Assembly: GCA_948470005.1 (NCBI GenBank)
Contig: CAOKNI010000013.1
Span: 1 to 25,841, forward strand
Length of the DNA stretch: 25,841 nucleotides
From: an uncultured Mycoplasmatota bacterium
GTDB lineage: Bacteria; Bacillota_I; Bacilli_A; RF39; UBA660
Direction of reading: 5' to 3'
Shown here one piece after another: positions 17,084 through 24,927 of the stretch. The notes under the pieces were generated by a model. The model had not been told where the DNA came from. It saw only the letters and a list, made by a program, of their open reading frames with translations, and did not search any database. A program made the position numbers and the translations under genes. Each line of letters opens with the position of its first letter. Position 1 is the stretch's first letter.

Positions 17084-17105
17084 AAAATTATTTAAGGTGA
17101 AGTAT

Positions 17106-19598
17106 ATGCAAGATATATTAAAAAGAATTGAAGATTATGCTTTAGAAGAAATAATGGGTGTACGTTTTGGAGCTTATGCAAAAGAAATAATCCAAGACCG
17201 TGCCATACCTGATGTTCGGGATGGCTTAAAGCCTGTTCAAAGAAGAATATTATTTGCTATGTATAAAGCAGGATATACCTATGATAAAAAGTACGTCAAA
17301 TGTGCCGCAACAGTCGGTGATGTTTTAGGTAAATATCACCCTCATGGTGACTCTTCGGTATATGATGCTATGGTTCGTATGAGCCAGTGGTGGAAGCAAA
17401 ACACAATATTAGTTGATATGAAAGGCAACAATGGTTCCATGGATGGTGATGGCGCCGCAGCATATCGTTATACAGAAGCGCGACTTTCTAAAATAAGTAA
17501 TGAACTTTTAGGTGATATTGATAAAAATACTGTTAAATTTGCTCCTAACTTTGACGACCGTTTATTAGAGCCCACAGTATTACCTGCTAAATTTCCCAAT
17601 TTACTTGTTAATGGTACTATGGGTATTAGTGCTGGTTATGCGACTAATATTCCGCCTCACAATCTTGGCGAGATAATTGATGCAACCATTAAAAGAATAG
17701 ATTCGCCAAACTGTAAGCTAGATACAATTTTAGAAATAGTTAAAGGTCCTGATTTTCCAACAGGTGGTATTGCTTGTGGTATTAATGGAATTAAAGATGC
17801 TTTTAAAACTGGTAAAGGACGCGTAATTGTTAGGTCAAAATATGAAATAGTAAAAGAAAAAGGCAAAGAAAAAATCGTTATCACGGAAATTCCTTACGAT
17901 GTTAATAAAGCTTTATTAGTAAATAGAATTGATGGTATCCGTATCGATAAAAAAATTGATGGTATGGCCGAAGTTCGTGATGAATCAGACCGTGAAGGTC
18001 TAAGAATCGCTATTGATTTAAAAAGTGGTGCTAATGCTCAAGTCATTTTAAATTATTTATTTAAAAATACCGATTTACAAATATCTTATAATTATAATAT
18101 GGTTGCTATTGTTAATCGTGTTCCTAAAACTCTTGGTATCTTAGAAATATTAGATGCTTATATTGCTCATCAAAAAGAATTTATTATAAATAGAACGAAA
18201 TTTGATTTAGCAACGTATGAAAAAAGAATGCATATTGTCGAAGGCTTAATTAAGTGTTTATCGATTTTAGATGAAGTAATAAAGGTAATTCGTGCTAGTA
18301 AAAATAAAAGTGACGCTAAAAATAATTTAGTAAAGGAATTCACTTTTACTATGGAGCAGGCTGAGGCTATCGTTACTTTACAGTTATATAAACTCACTAA
18401 TACTGATGTTTTAGAACTACAAGAAGAAATGGAGAAACTAGCGAAATTAATTGAAGGTTTAAAAGCTATCTTAAATGATGAAGAAGTATTAAAATACGTT
18501 ATGAAAAAAGAGTTAAAGATTATCAAAAAAGATTATGCAAAACCTCGTAAAACCGAAATATTAGACGAAGCTCCCGAAATAAAATTAGATTTAAAAGAAA
18601 TGATTTCTAAAGAAAACGTGGTCGTAGTGGTTACAAATGAAGGATATGTAAAAAGAGTCAGTAGTAAAAGCTATGCTGCAAGTACCGAGGATACTACTTT
18701 AAAGCCTGGCGACTTTGTAACAGGATTATATGATTGCACTACTCTTGATACCCTACTTATTTATACTAATTTAGGTAATTATTTATTTATTCCGGTGTAT
18801 AAAATTCCTGAAATAAAATGGAAAGATTTAGGTAAGCATGTCAATAATATTATTATGTTAAGCGAAGGCGAAAAAGTTATAGCTTCCTTTGTTTATAATA
18901 AATCTGACACTTTAATATTAGCAACTAAACTAGGAAATGTTAAACGGACTCTCATGAGCGATTTTGAAGTTTTAAGGTGTACTAAACCAATGGTGGCCAT
19001 GAAGCTTAAAGCAGAAGATGAACTTATAAGTGTTGTAAAAGATTTAGGTAAATTAATAATTGTGACAGAAAATGGTTATTATTTAAATTATAATTCTGGA
19101 GAGGTACCAGTAATTGGAGCTAAAGCAAGTGGCGTTAAAGGCATTAGTTTGAAAGATGATGTAGTAATTAATTTGTTTAGTTATAATGATTTCACCGAGT
19201 ACATTACAGTATTTACCGATAATAAAACCGCTAAAAGAGTTAAAATTAGTGATTTAGATTTGCACAGTAGAGCAAAAAGAGGTAGTTTACTATTAAAGAA
19301 AACTAAAACGGTAACTTATAAAGTGTTAAATGTGCTTGGTACGAGCTCACGTGATTTAGTTTTAACTAAAGCTGATGCGGAGATTACTATTCTTAAAAAT
19401 AGTGATATTGCTATAATGGATTTAGCTTCAACTGGTTCTAATATCAGTAAATATAAACTGGATTTAGCAGCCAAAGTTGCTCTAAAAGAAAAAATTACTG
19501 AGGAAAAAACAGAAAAGAAAACTGAAATTGAAGAACCAAAAGAAGAAAAAAACAAAGTTTTATCCATGGAAGATTTTTTAGATGATTTTAAGATATAA
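17106..19598 (+). CDS. parC: DNA topoisomerase IV subunit A
   Basis: This is the DNA cleavage subunit of topoisomerase IV. With the ATG at 17106 (AAGGTGA site at 17094-17100) it has 830 residues; an upstream ATG at 17079 would add nine residues but has no SD. The breakage-reunion domain has FGAYAKEIIQDRAIPDVRDGLKPVQRRIL (quoted in parts: IIQDRAIPDVRDG and KPVQRRIL), YHPHGDSSVYDAM and the catalytic Tyr120 in AAYRYTEARL. DNA gate and coiled-coil arms follow, then a C-terminal beta-pinwheel from about residue 500. The tail is Lys/Glu-rich. NFDDRLLEPTVLPAKFPNLL matches Gram-positive ParC rather than GyrA, and no complete GyrA box is seen. The parE partner is 6 kb upstream in the same orientation. 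Confidence 0.95.
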   Translation: MQDILKRIEDYALEEIMGVRFGAYAKEIIQDRAIPDVRDGLKPVQRRILFAMYKAGYTYDKKYVKCAATVGDVLGKYHPHGDSSVYDAMVRMSQWWKQNTILVDMKGNNGSMDGDGAAAYRYTEARLSKISNELLGDIDKNTVKFAPNFDDRLLEPTVLPAKFPNLLVNGTMGISAGYATNIPPHNLGEIIDATIKRIDSPNCKLDTILEIVKGPDFPTGGIACGINGIKDAFKTGKGRVIVRSKYEIVKEKGKEKIVITEIPYDVNKALLVNRIDGIRIDKKIDGMAEVRDESDREGLRIAIDLKSGANAQVILNYLFKNTDLQISYNYNMVAIVNRVPKTLGILEILDAYIAHQKEFIINRTKFDLATYEKRMHIVEGLIKCLSILDEVIKVIRASKNKSDAKNNLVKEFTFTMEQAEAIVTLQLYKLTNTDVLELQEEMEKLAKLIEGLKAILNDEEVLKYVMKKELKIIKKDYAKPRKTEILDEAPEIKLDLKEMISKENVVVVVTNEGYVKRVSSKSYAASTEDTTLKPGDFVTGLYDCTTLDTLLIYTNLGNYLFIPVYKIPEIKWKDLGKHVNNIIMLSEGEKVIASFVYNKSDTLILATKLGNVKRTLMSDFEVLRCTKPMVAMKLKAEDELISVVKDLGKLIIVTENGYYLNYNSGEVPVIGAKASGVKGISLKDDVVINLFSYNDFTEYITVFTDNKTAKRVKISDLDLHSRAKRGSLLLKKTKTVTYKVLNVLGTSSRDLVLTKADAEITILKNSDIAIMDLASTGSNISKYKLDLAAKVALKEKITEEKTEKKTEIEEPKEEKNKVLSMEDFLDDFKI

Positions 19599-19628
19599 AA
19601 AAGGCTTCAAAAAAGGTGAAGTCTTTTT
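19598..19628 (+). terminator. parC terminator
   Basis: AAAAAGGCTTCA (19598-19609) pairs with TGAAGTCTTTTT (19617-19628) with one G-U pair and a 7-nt loop. It starts at the last base of the stop codon. Confidence 0.88.
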
Positions 19629-19694
19629 GTGTGTTTAAAATATATATAACAATAATAAAATGAAATTCTTAACATATATTTTAATGGTGATGTT

Positions 19695-20045
19695 ATGGAT
19701 AAAAAAGATGCTTTCAAAAGTTTTGCTAAAAATCATCCTGAATTATTAAGTAGTATTAAATCAGGGGATACTTCATGGCAAAAACTATATGAAATATATG
19801 ACATATATGGTGAAGATGATAGAGCGTGGAATACCTATTTTAATAAAGTTAATACTAGTAGTAGTTTTGGAAATATTACCGATATTGTAAAAAATATTGA
19901 TATGGACTCTGTTCAAAAACATATAAATACTGCTCAAAAAGCATTAGGCTTAGTACAAGAACTAACTACCAAAGGAACAAGCAATATTGGAAATATTAAA
20001 GGGCCATCTACACCTCGTCCTATTAATAAATTTTTTGAGGATTAA
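19695..20045 (+). CDS. ylbD: YlbD-like protein
   Basis: This is a 116-residue protein. The N-terminal FKSFAKNHPELLSSIKSG, then TSWQKLYEIYDIYGEDDRAW, matches the Bacillus YlbD family pattern (F..F...HP.L...V..G..TWQ..YE...L.GE.D..W). The C-terminal half, with IVKNIDMDSVQKHINTAQKAL, fits the second YlbD helix region. YlbD is called a putative spore coat protein in Bacillus, but no sporulation gene is visible here, so that role should not be transferred. A GGTGAT site lies at 19686-19691, close to the ATG. The next gene starts two bases after this stop codon and is the YlbE homologue, preserving the Bacillus pair. Confidence 0.8.
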   Translation: MDKKDAFKSFAKNHPELLSSIKSGDTSWQKLYEIYDIYGEDDRAWNTYFNKVNTSSSFGNITDIVKNIDMDSVQKHINTAQKALGLVQELTTKGTSNIGNIKGPSTPRPINKFFED

Positions 20046-20047
20046 AC

Positions 20048-20269
20048 ATGCAAATGAATGCTTTAATTGAATTAAAAAAAGATGTTAAGATGTGGGATTT
20101 ATTAAAACATAATTCATATTGGATCAAGGAACTTAATAGGGATTCTTTGCGTGTTAAAAAATTTAAAGAGGATATGAAAATAAAATATCGTCTTAGAACT
20201 ACTGATAAAATAAGTGATGCGATAGATAATATTGATATTATAAGTAATGTTTTAAGTGCTCTTAAATAA
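20048..20269 (+). CDS. ylbE: YlbE-like protein
   Basis: This is a 73-residue protein of the YlbE family. The segment LLKHNSYWIKELNRDSLRVKKF corresponds in pattern to the family's L...P.WYR.L.R.P..L..F, followed by a basic-aromatic part (IKYRLRTTDKI) and a helical end (IDIISNVLSAL). A GAGG site at 20037-20040 is seven bases before the ATG at 20048. It is cotranscribed with the ylbD homologue and ends before a terminator. The molecular function of the family is not known to me. Confidence 0.72.
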   Translation: MQMNALIELKKDVKMWDLLKHNSYWIKELNRDSLRVKKFKEDMKIKYRLRTTDKISDAIDNIDIISNVLSALK

Positions 20270-20279
20270 TATAAAAATT

Positions 20280-20316
20280 AAAAGAAATTAGTATGATATG
20301 CTAGTTTCTTTTAGTT
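20280..20316 (+). terminator. Terminator after ylbD-ylbE
   Basis: AAAAGAAATTAG (20280-20291) pairs with CTAGTTTCTTTT (20301-20312) with one G-U pair and a 9-nt loop. A T-rich stretch follows. Confidence 0.75.
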
Positions 20317-20321
20317 TTTAC

Positions 20322-20330
20322 TGATATAAT
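20322..20330 (+). promoter_or_regulatory. Extended -10 promoter of yqeG-yqeH-mutL
   Basis: TGATATAAT at 20322-20330 is a consensus -10 with a TGN extension. No good -35 is seen at the right distance, as expected for an extended -10. The SD AGGTGA (20338-20343) and ATG (20349) follow. Confidence 0.75.
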
Positions 20331-20348
20331 GAATATTAGGTGAAGAGT

Positions 20349-20867
20349 ATGGAAAATTTTATACCTGATATTTATCAAAAGAATATATATGATATAAATT
20401 ATAAAAAACTTAAAAAGCAAGGCATTAAATGTTTATTATTTGATTTAGATAATACACTTGTACCAGTAAAAACTGATGTGCCTAATAAAAAATTAAAAGA
20501 GTTATTTGCTTATTTAGAGCGAGATTTTAAAATCATAATTTTATCTAACAGCAATCGTAAAAGATTAATTCCTTTTAAAGAAGGCTTAAATGTCGATGTC
20601 GCCGCATCTAGCCATAAACCTTTTAAAAAGAAATATTTAAAAATTATGGAAATCTATAAATTCAAAGAATATGAAATTGCTGCGATAGGGGACCAACTTT
20701 TAACAGATATTTTTGGTGCTAATAGGGTAGGGATAACTTCTATTTTAATTGGTCCTATCGGTGAGTATGAAAAGTTTGGTACCAAAATTAATCGCTTTTT
20801 TGAAAAATTTATCTTTCGCAAATTAAAGAAAAAAAATATTTTAATTAAAGGTGTTTTTTATGATTAA
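20349..20867 (+). CDS. yqeG: YqeG family HAD IIIA-type phosphatase
   Basis: This is a 172-residue HAD-superfamily protein. Motif I is FDLDNTLVP with D32 and D34; motif II is IIILSNSN; the Lys in SSHKPFKKKYL is motif III; and IGDQLLTDIFGANRVG is motif IV. The N-terminal FIPDIYQKNIYDI is characteristic of YqeG. The ATG at 20349 is preferred: an in-frame GTG nine bases earlier is part of the AGGTGA ribosome binding site. It overlaps yqeH by 8 bases, and the yqeG-yqeH pair is conserved in Bacillota. The substrate is not known. Confidence 0.93.
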   Translation: MENFIPDIYQKNIYDINYKKLKKQGIKCLLFDLDNTLVPVKTDVPNKKLKELFAYLERDFKIIILSNSNRKRLIPFKEGLNVDVAASSHKPFKKKYLKIMEIYKFKEYEIAAIGDQLLTDIFGANRVGITSILIGPIGEYEKFGTKINRFFEKFIFRKLKKKNILIKGVFYD

Positions 20868-21798
20868 AAAATGTATTGGATGCGGGCTTTCTCTGCAAAG
20901 TGAGTTTAAAAACAAGCCTGGTTATACACCTAATCTTCAAAATAACTATTGCATGCGTTGTTTTAGACTTAAGAATTATGGTGAAAAAAAAGATTTAGAG
21001 AGTATTGACTATGATAAAGTTTTAGCTAAAGTGAATGAAAATAAAGGCATTGTGTTTTTCTTAATAGATTATCTTAATTTAAACAAAGAAACTTTAAATA
21101 TTTTCAAAAAAATAAAATTAACTAAAATTTTAGTTATTAGTAAAAGTGATATTTTAAGACGCGATATGAAATTTTCTAAAATTAAAACTTGGCTCCAGAA
21201 AGTATATAATATCGAAGATAATATTGCTTTCATTAGTAATAAAAACAATTTTCAAAATATAAATATTTTTAAATATATGACCAAGCTAAATGTAAATACA
21301 TGTTATATTATGGGTATTACAAATGCTGGAAAATCAACATTTATTAATAGTATTTTAAAACAAAATGGTTATAGAAAAGAAATTGTAGTCAGCAATAAGC
21401 CAAATACAACTCTAGACTTTATTAAATTAAAATTTAGCGATTTTACTGTTTACGATACTCCAGGATATAATTACCTATTTGCAAGCGAGGAAGAACTAAA
21501 AAGAGAAATTAAACCTGTAACATTTAATATAACTAAGCCTACAACTGTTATTATTGACAATCACCTAGAATTCTTTTTTGCAAATTCCAATAAAATAACA
21601 ATTTACACAGGACATCACAATATAAAACGTATTTTTAAAAATAATATTAAAAATGGTTTAAGTCTTAAAGTCCCTGACAATAGTGATTTAGTTACTTCCG
21701 GTTTAGGATTTATAAATATTAAAAATAGTTGTCAAATTATCTCGAATATTAAAACTTTAGAAATTAGACCAAACATGAGTGGGGATGAATATGAGTAA
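20860..21798 (+). CDS. yqeH: YqeH-type circularly permuted GTPase
   Basis: This GTPase assists 30S ribosomal subunit assembly. It has 312 residues, somewhat shorter than the roughly 366 of B. subtilis YqeH. The N-terminal zinc finger is C-x2-C (KCIGCG) and C-x2-C (NYCMRCF). GTPase motifs come in permuted order: G4 SKSD, then G5-like ISNKN, G1 GITNAGKST, G2 NTTLD and G3 DTPG. The ATG at 20860 has AAAGGTG at 20847-20853; the in-frame GTG at 20851 is inside that site. It overlaps yqeG upstream and mutL downstream by 8 bases each, so translation is likely coupled. Confidence 0.93.
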   Translation: MIKKCIGCGLSLQSEFKNKPGYTPNLQNNYCMRCFRLKNYGEKKDLESIDYDKVLAKVNENKGIVFFLIDYLNLNKETLNIFKKIKLTKILVISKSDILRRDMKFSKIKTWLQKVYNIEDNIAFISNKNNFQNINIFKYMTKLNVNTCYIMGITNAGKSTFINSILKQNGYRKEIVVSNKPNTTLDFIKLKFSDFTVYDTPGYNYLFASEEELKREIKPVTFNITKPTTVIIDNHLEFFFANSNKITIYTGHHNIKRIFKNNIKNGLSLKVPDNSDLVTSGLGFINIKNSCQIISNIKTLEIRPNMSGDEYE

Positions 21799-23557
21799 AA
21801 TACAAGTAATGAGTGATAATCTCGCTAATAAAATTGCGGCTGGCGAAGTTGTCGAAAAATGTTCTAGCATTGTTAAAGAACTAGTTGAAAATAGTATTGA
21901 TGCCGCAGGAACTAATATTTTTGTACATCTTTTAAAAGGTGGATTAGAAAAAATAGAGGTTATCGATGATGGGGTAGGAATGGACAATAAAGATGCACAT
22001 GCAGCATTTTTAAGACATGCGACTAGTAAATTAATTCGTGATGATGATTTGTTTTTCATTAGTACAATGGGATTCCGTGGTGAAGCTTTACCATCTATTG
22101 CGAGTGTCTCTGAGGTAACTTTAAAAACGAGTGATGGTACTGAATCAAGCTTCATTCATATTAAAGGCGGAAATATTATCGAAGATACAGCAGGTGATTT
22201 AAGACGTGGTACTGATATTACTGTTACTAATTTATTTTATAACACCCCAGCACGTCTTAAATATTTAAAGTCGGAAAATACCGAACTTTATAATACCCTT
22301 AATTTAATGGAGCATCTAGCTCTCGCTCATTCAAATATTAAATTTACCGTTACCAATAATGAAAAAGTCGTTTTAAAAACTAGTGGAAGTGGCAACTTAT
22401 TAAAAACAATTCATGAAATATATGGCCTTAACGTTTCTAACAAGATGCTTGAATTTAAGGCTAGCTCTGATGATTTTGATATCTATGGTTATATTTGTAA
22501 ACCAGAAATATTAAAATCTAACCGTAACAATTTTAATACTTTTGTTAATGATCGCGTGATAAGAAATATGGATATTAACAAAGCTATTAATGATGCTTAT
22601 TACACTTATAAGCCTGAAGGTAAATATCCCATTGTCGTTTTAAAAATTAATACTGACCCCACCTTAGTTGACGTTAATATTCATCCAACTAAGCAAGATA
22701 TTAATTTAAGTAAAATATCCGATTTATATGATCTTATATACAAGACTATAAAAGATACATTATATAACAATCTTTTGATTCCAAATGCTCTTAAGGATGA
22801 AAGTGTAAATATTATCAAGAATGAGGTTATCGCAGATATTGTTTCTGCCATGGCTAAAAAAGAAGAAGGCGAAAGCATTCAAACAGAATTAGATTTTAAA
22901 GTTTTAAAAGAAGATAATGAAACTTGTGAATTAGTCGCTAAGAAAGAATTAGTTATTAATAAAGAAATGAAATCTTTAACTCTTTATCCGGTCGGACTTG
23001 CCTTAGGTACCTATATTATTGCCGAGAATGACGAGGGCATCTATCTTATAGACCAACACGCTGCTCAAGAGCGAGTTAATTATGAAAGATATATAGCAGC
23101 TTTAAAAAATCGTGAAATTAAAACCGCTAATCTTCTTCTCCCTATAAATATTGAATTGCCCGCTAGCGATTATGTTGTTTTGAAAGATAATTTAAATATA
23201 TTAACTAACCTGGGTTTTATTATTGAAGAATTTGGCGTAAACACTTTTAAAGTTATTGGTCATCCGACTTGGATTTTAGAAGGTCATGAAGAAGAAAGTG
23301 TTAGAAAAATTATTGATTTAGTTATTTTAAATAAAGATAAATTTGACCCTGTTAAATTTAACGAAAATATTGCTATAACTCTTGCGTGCAAAATGAGTAT
23401 TAAGGCTAATATGCACATCAGTATAGAAGCAATTAGTGAATTACTAAAAGAATTAGTCATGTGTGATAACCCCTATAACTGTCCGCATGGTCGTCCAACT
23501 ATCATTAAGTTTAGTATATATGATTTAGAAAAAATGTTTAAAAGAGTAATGAATTAA
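21791..23557 (+). CDS. mutL: DNA mismatch repair protein MutL
   Basis: MutL links mismatch recognition by MutS to strand removal. It has 588 residues from the ATG at 21791, which gives the standard MSKIQVMSDNLANKIAAGEVVEK start (quoted in parts); the earlier in-frame GTG at 21779 lacks support. The GHKL ATPase domain has ELVENSIDA, DDGVGM, RHATSK and GFRGEALPSI. The C-terminal domain carries the endonuclease motif DQHA(x)2E(x)4E at residues 421-432 (DQHAAQERVNYE), ACKMSIKA and CPHGRP. It is thus of the nicking type found in bacteria without MutH. mutS is not in the window. It is the last gene of the yqeG-yqeH-mutL operon. Confidence 0.96.
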   Translation: MSKIQVMSDNLANKIAAGEVVEKCSSIVKELVENSIDAAGTNIFVHLLKGGLEKIEVIDDGVGMDNKDAHAAFLRHATSKLIRDDDLFFISTMGFRGEALPSIASVSEVTLKTSDGTESSFIHIKGGNIIEDTAGDLRRGTDITVTNLFYNTPARLKYLKSENTELYNTLNLMEHLALAHSNIKFTVTNNEKVVLKTSGSGNLLKTIHEIYGLNVSNKMLEFKASSDDFDIYGYICKPEILKSNRNNFNTFVNDRVIRNMDINKAINDAYYTYKPEGKYPIVVLKINTDPTLVDVNIHPTKQDINLSKISDLYDLIYKTIKDTLYNNLLIPNALKDESVNIIKNEVIADIVSAMAKKEEGESIQTELDFKVLKEDNETCELVAKKELVINKEMKSLTLYPVGLALGTYIIAENDEGIYLIDQHAAQERVNYERYIAALKNREIKTANLLLPINIELPASDYVVLKDNLNILTNLGFIIEEFGVNTFKVIGHPTWILEGHEEESVRKIIDLVILNKDKFDPVKFNENIAITLACKMSIKANMHISIEAISELLKELVMCDNPYNCPHGRPTIIKFSIYDLEKMFKRVMN

Positions 23558-23652
23558 AAATTTTAAAAGAGAAATCTACTACTTAGGAAAGTAATACTTC
23601 ATAGAATAAAATCTCTTAAACTAGTAAAATAAATAGTGGAGAGTGAATATAA

Positions 23653-23898
23653 ATGACAACATTTAGAAGAGATTTTGTCTTTAACCAAAATATAATTGAA
23701 GTAGTAGCAAGTAATGTCCGAAAATACCGTAAACTAGCAGGCGTTACGCAAGAACAATTAGCCCTAGATATTGGAGTTTCCAACGATTTTTTAAGAAGAT
23801 TTGAAACAACACATGGTAAAGAAGGAATGACCCTCAATACACTTTATAAAATTTCGATAGTGTTAAATGTCTCTATGGATAAGTTTTTTCTAGAATAA
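23653..23898 (+). CDS. Small XRE-family HTH regulator
   Basis: This is an 81-residue protein with one Cro/C1-type helix-turn-helix (residues ~19-78). VASNVRKYRKLAGVTQEQLALDIGVSNDFLRRFE (quoted in parts: NVRKYRKLAG, TQEQLALDIG, SNDFLRRFE) is followed by LNTLYKISIVLNVSMDKFF. There is no sensor domain. A GGAGAG-type site precedes the ATG. It is followed 50 bases later by a second, related HTH gene, suggesting an old tandem duplication. Its targets are unknown. Confidence 0.85.
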   Translation: MTTFRRDFVFNQNIIEVVASNVRKYRKLAGVTQEQLALDIGVSNDFLRRFETTHGKEGMTLNTLYKISIVLNVSMDKFFLE

Positions 23899-23948
23899 AG
23901 ACTTTATAAATTTTTAAAAAAAAGTGTACAATATACCTGAGGTGTAAC

Positions 23949-24169
23949 ATGGATTACAAATTTAATCCCCAAATGTATAAAATAGTTGGTAAAAACATTG
24001 TTAAATATCGCAAAAATAGAAAATTATCTTTAGAAGAGCTTAGTCATTATACTGATATTAAAAGAGAGCTTTTAAAGAAATATGAAAATGGTTTAAATAC
24101 TATATCTATTTATGAATTATATAAAATAAGTATTATTTAAATTATAGTATTGATAAATTTTTTAAATAA
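23949..24169 (+). pseudogene. Second small XRE regulator, frameshifted at its end
   Basis: As read, 63 residues end in TAA at 24138-24140 after LYKISII. Adding one T to the TTT at 24136-24138 continues it as LNYSIDKFFK and stops at 24167-24169. The paralogue just upstream ends with LYKISIVLNVSMDKFF, so the restored tail is almost certainly the original one. The protein is an HTH_3 unit (NIVKYRKNRKLSLEELSHY). A TGAGGTG site at 23938-23944 and a TACAAT -10 at 23927-23932 precede it. The missing tail is the last helix of the HTH domain, so the truncated form may be unstable. Confidence 0.8.
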
Positions 24170-24195
24170 AGATATTAATTTTAAGATATCTTTTT
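24168..24195 (+). terminator. Terminator after the XRE pair
   Basis: AAAGATAT (24168-24175) pairs with ATATCTTT (24186-24193) with a 10-nt loop; the T run covers 24191-24195. It begins just at the restored stop codon of the frameshifted gene, which supports that gene end. Confidence 0.75.
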
Positions 24196-24273
24196 CTTTA
24201 CTAAATTTTTAATATTTATCTTGCTATAACCTAACATTTATGGTAAATTAAGGTTAGAAAAGAGGGTAATCTC

Positions 24274-24927
24274 ATGATAAAATCCAAAAAAAGAGGAAAT
24301 TTAATTATTATTTCTGGTACTACTTGTGCTGGCAAAGGAACAATAGTTAAACACTTATTAGAAAAAAATAAAACTTTATATTTATCTATATCTTATACTT
24401 CAAGGCCTAAAAGAGGAAGTGAAGTAGACGGAAAGGATTATTATTTTGTTACTCAAGAAGAATTTTTAAAAAAAGTAGAAAATGGCGATTTTTTAGAATA
24501 TGCTAAAGTTCATTATGGCTGTTATTATGGCACGCCCAAAGCGGAAATTGAAGCAAAATTAAATGCGGGATTTGATGTTTTATTAGAAATTGAAGTAGAA
24601 GGAGCTAAACAAATAAAAGAATTATTTCCTGAAACTATTCTTATTTTTGTAATGGCACCTTCTATGGAAATAATAAAAGAGCGTATTACAGCCCGTAATG
24701 AAGAAAATGCCAACCAAATAATCAAACGTTTTAAAAGAGCATATCAAGAATTAAATGAAATTAATAAATATAATTATGTGGTTGTAAATGATATTTTAGA
24801 AGAAGCCGTAAAGAAAGTTGAAGCCATTTTATTAAGCGAAAAATGTCGCGTTGACCGTATTGAAGAAATAGATATGGAAAACGAAGAAGAAATGATTCAT
24901 GAAATCATGATGGAAGAGGAAAAGTAA
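24274..24927 (+). CDS. gmk: Guanylate kinase
   Basis: Guanylate kinase phosphorylates GMP to GDP with ATP in the cytoplasm. It has 217 residues. The P-loop is SGTTCAGKGT (residues ~14-23), a variant of the usual GPSGVGKGT. The GMP-binding region has YTSRPKRGSEVDGKDYYFV, then FLEYAKVHYGCYYGTPK and DVLLEIEVEGAKQIK. The lid has ITARNEENANQIIKRF. The C-terminus has about 15 extra, mostly Glu and Met residues (EEMIHEIMMEEEK). An AGAGGG site lies at 24260-24265. Its last 23 bases overlap the 3' end of a convergent gene. The frame is intact. Confidence 0.95.
   Translation: MIKSKKRGNLIIISGTTCAGKGTIVKHLLEKNKTLYLSISYTSRPKRGSEVDGKDYYFVTQEEFLKKVENGDFLEYAKVHYGCYYGTPKAEIEAKLNAGFDVLLEIEVEGAKQIKELFPETILIFVMAPSMEIIKERITARNEENANQIIKRFKRAYQELNEINKYNYVVVNDILEEAVKKVEAILLSEKCRVDRIEEIDMENEEEMIHEIMMEEEK

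Noticed and set aside
17079..17105. ParC start at the ATG at 17079
   Set aside because: No SD precedes it and it lies in the probable -10. AAGGTGA at 17094-17100 supports 17106.
20340..20348. GTG start for YqeG
   Set aside because: The GTG is part of the AGGTGA ribosome binding site of the ATG at 20349; the same applies to GTG 20851 for YqeH.
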